From the NCBI RefSeq assembly GCF_004791585.1, contig NZ_SRUU01000007.1, positions 186,001 through 250,000 on the forward strand: a stretch of 64,000 bases of DNA, read 5' to 3'. Positions 63,048-64,000 of the stretch are shown here, one piece after another. The notes beneath the pieces were generated by a model. It ran no database searches. It saw nothing but the letters and a program-made list of their open reading frames with translations, and was not told where the DNA came from. The translations under genes were made by a program, and so were the position numbers. The DNA is from Mesorhizobium sp. M1C.F.Ca.ET.210.01.1.1 (GTDB taxonomy: Bacteria; Pseudomonadota; Alphaproteobacteria; Rhizobiales; Rhizobiaceae). Position 1 is the first letter of the stretch; every line of letters starts with the position of its first letter.

Positions 63048-64000
63048 ATGACGGCAATTCGCAAGCGGCAGCTTGATGCGGGCGGCGAGGGCATTCTCGG
63101 CATCCACTCGGTCAATCATTTCGTGCTGGCCGTTCCCGACCTCAAGGAGGCCGAGCGCTTCCATCAGGCCTTCGGTCTCGACGTGGTGAACCACCGCTCA
63201 GGCTATGCGGTGCGCACGGAAGGGATCGACCACGACTGGGGCTTCTTTGTCCAAGGCTCGCGCAAGCAGCTGCAGCATCTATCCTTCGGCGTTTTTGACG
63301 AGGATTTTCAACGCTTCAAACTGCATCTGGAGGCCAAGGGGATGGAGCTGTTGGCTCCGCCCAAGGGCTTCGAGTCCAACGGATTGTGGTTCCGCGACCA
63401 CGACGGCAATCTCATTGAGCTGATCGTCGCCGCCAAGATGTCGCCCGACTTCAAGGCGCAGTCGGGGCATGCCTCAACGCCCGCCGGCGTTGTCGCCGCG
63501 CCGCTGCGCAGCAAGGCGGCGAAGGTTCGCCCGACCCGGCTTGCCCACATCCTGATCTTCACCCGTGATGTCCAGAAGGCGATCGACTTCTATACCGAGG
63601 TCCTGGGCATGGGGCTGTCCGACCGCTCGGGCGACAACATCGCATTCCTGCATGGCCGCCACGGCAGCGACCATCACATGCTTGCCTTCGTCAAATCATC
63701 GGCGCCTGGCCTCCATCATACAAGCTGGGATGTGCCGCTGATCGACAATGTCGGGCAAGGTGCGATGCAGATGGCCGATAAGGGTTTTTCGAGAGGCTGG
63801 GGACTGGGGCGCCATGTGCTTGGTTCGAATTTCTTCCACTACATCCGCGACCCCTGGGGCAGCTACGCCGAGTACTCGTGCGACATCGACTACATCCCCG
63901 CCGAGATGGATTGGGAATCCAAGGACCACGATCCGGAGGATTCATTTTACATCTGGGGACCGACTCCGCCTGACGACTTCGCGCGCAATTATGAGGCCGA
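63048..64000 (+). CDS. VOC-family extradiol-dioxygenase-like protein, runs off the window
   Basis: At least 317 residues, open to the end of the window. Two VOC domains are visible: the first has H in HSVNHFVLAV and QLQHLSFGV and E in GNLIELIV; the second has LAHILIFTRD, GLHHTSWDV and GSYAEYSCDI, the usual His-His-Glu iron site. It resembles catechol-2,3-dioxygenase-type proteins. ATG 63048 follows GGAGG at about 63036. The start ATG at 63041 is in another frame. Ring cleavage of a catechol or a related reaction is probable. Confidence 0.85.
   Translation, partial: MTAIRKRQLDAGGEGILGIHSVNHFVLAVPDLKEAERFHQAFGLDVVNHRSGYAVRTEGIDHDWGFFVQGSRKQLQHLSFGVFDEDFQRFKLHLEAKGMELLAPPKGFESNGLWFRDHDGNLIELIVAAKMSPDFKAQSGHASTPAGVVAAPLRSKAAKVRPTRLAHILIFTRDVQKAIDFYTEVLGMGLSDRSGDNIAFLHGRHGSDHHMLAFVKSSAPGLHHTSWDVPLIDNVGQGAMQMADKGFSRGWGLGRHVLGSNFFHYIRDPWGSYAEYSCDIDYIPAEMDWESKDHDPEDSFYIWGPTPPDDFARNYEA

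Overview
The window reads as a GC-rich alphaproteobacterial accessory region, most like Hyphomicrobiales (Mesorhizobium or another Rhizobium relative). The basis is the gene families: a malonate matRAB locus, a stachydrine/betaine demethylation operon, choXWV remnants, paired ROK regulators and many solute-binding ABC importers. I saw no rRNA, tRNA, replication gene, CRISPR array or intact transposase. A megaplasmid, chromid or island is plausible but not shown.

0.2-9.3 kb: a broken GcvT-type gene, then a dapA-family / aldehyde dehydrogenase / FAD amine oxidase operon ending against a LysR relic. Next is a malonate locus (SGNH hydrolase, matA, matB) divergent from matR. 9.4-15.7 kb: a dipeptide-type ABC importer, the 3' relic of a second FAD oxidase and an intact LysR gene. 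15.9-31.3 kb: a quaternary-amine region. It holds a four-gene operon (Rieske oxygenase, reductase, StcD-like demethylase, DddQ-like cupin), a LysR regulator, a 2OG-Fe oxygenase, an MttB-family methyltransferase, a GlxA-type AraC regulator, a BetA-like dehydrogenase and ChoX. This region is decaying: an enolase-superfamily gene and the choW/choV pair have been reduced to in-frame fusions, and a LuxR-type gene and a peptide-binding-protein gene are cut where they meet.

31.4-47.9 kb: an arginase-family enzyme, then two carbohydrate systems, each beside a paralogous ROK repressor. The first is mutarotase, binding protein, ATPase, permease and SDR. The second is Gfo/Idh/MocA dehydrogenase, TIM-barrel isomerase, alpha/beta hydrolase, ROK kinase, ATPase, permease and binding protein. 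47.9-49.0 kb is gene-poor and carries a degenerate direct repeat around a hypothetical ORF.

49.0-64.0 kb: a catabolic cluster with two SDRs, two medium-chain dehydrogenases, an FAH-family hydrolase, two tandem paralogous TIM-barrel isomerases, an NmrA-like protein, a ribose-type importer with two permeases, two VOC dioxygenase-like genes (one frameshifted, one running off the window) and a SnoaL-like protein. Three copies of an AAAATAKATTTT palindrome sit in its promoter gaps and suggest one regulon. The substrate is unknown. This cluster, and the DddQ-like lyase inside a betaine operon, are the best candidates for undescribed biology here.
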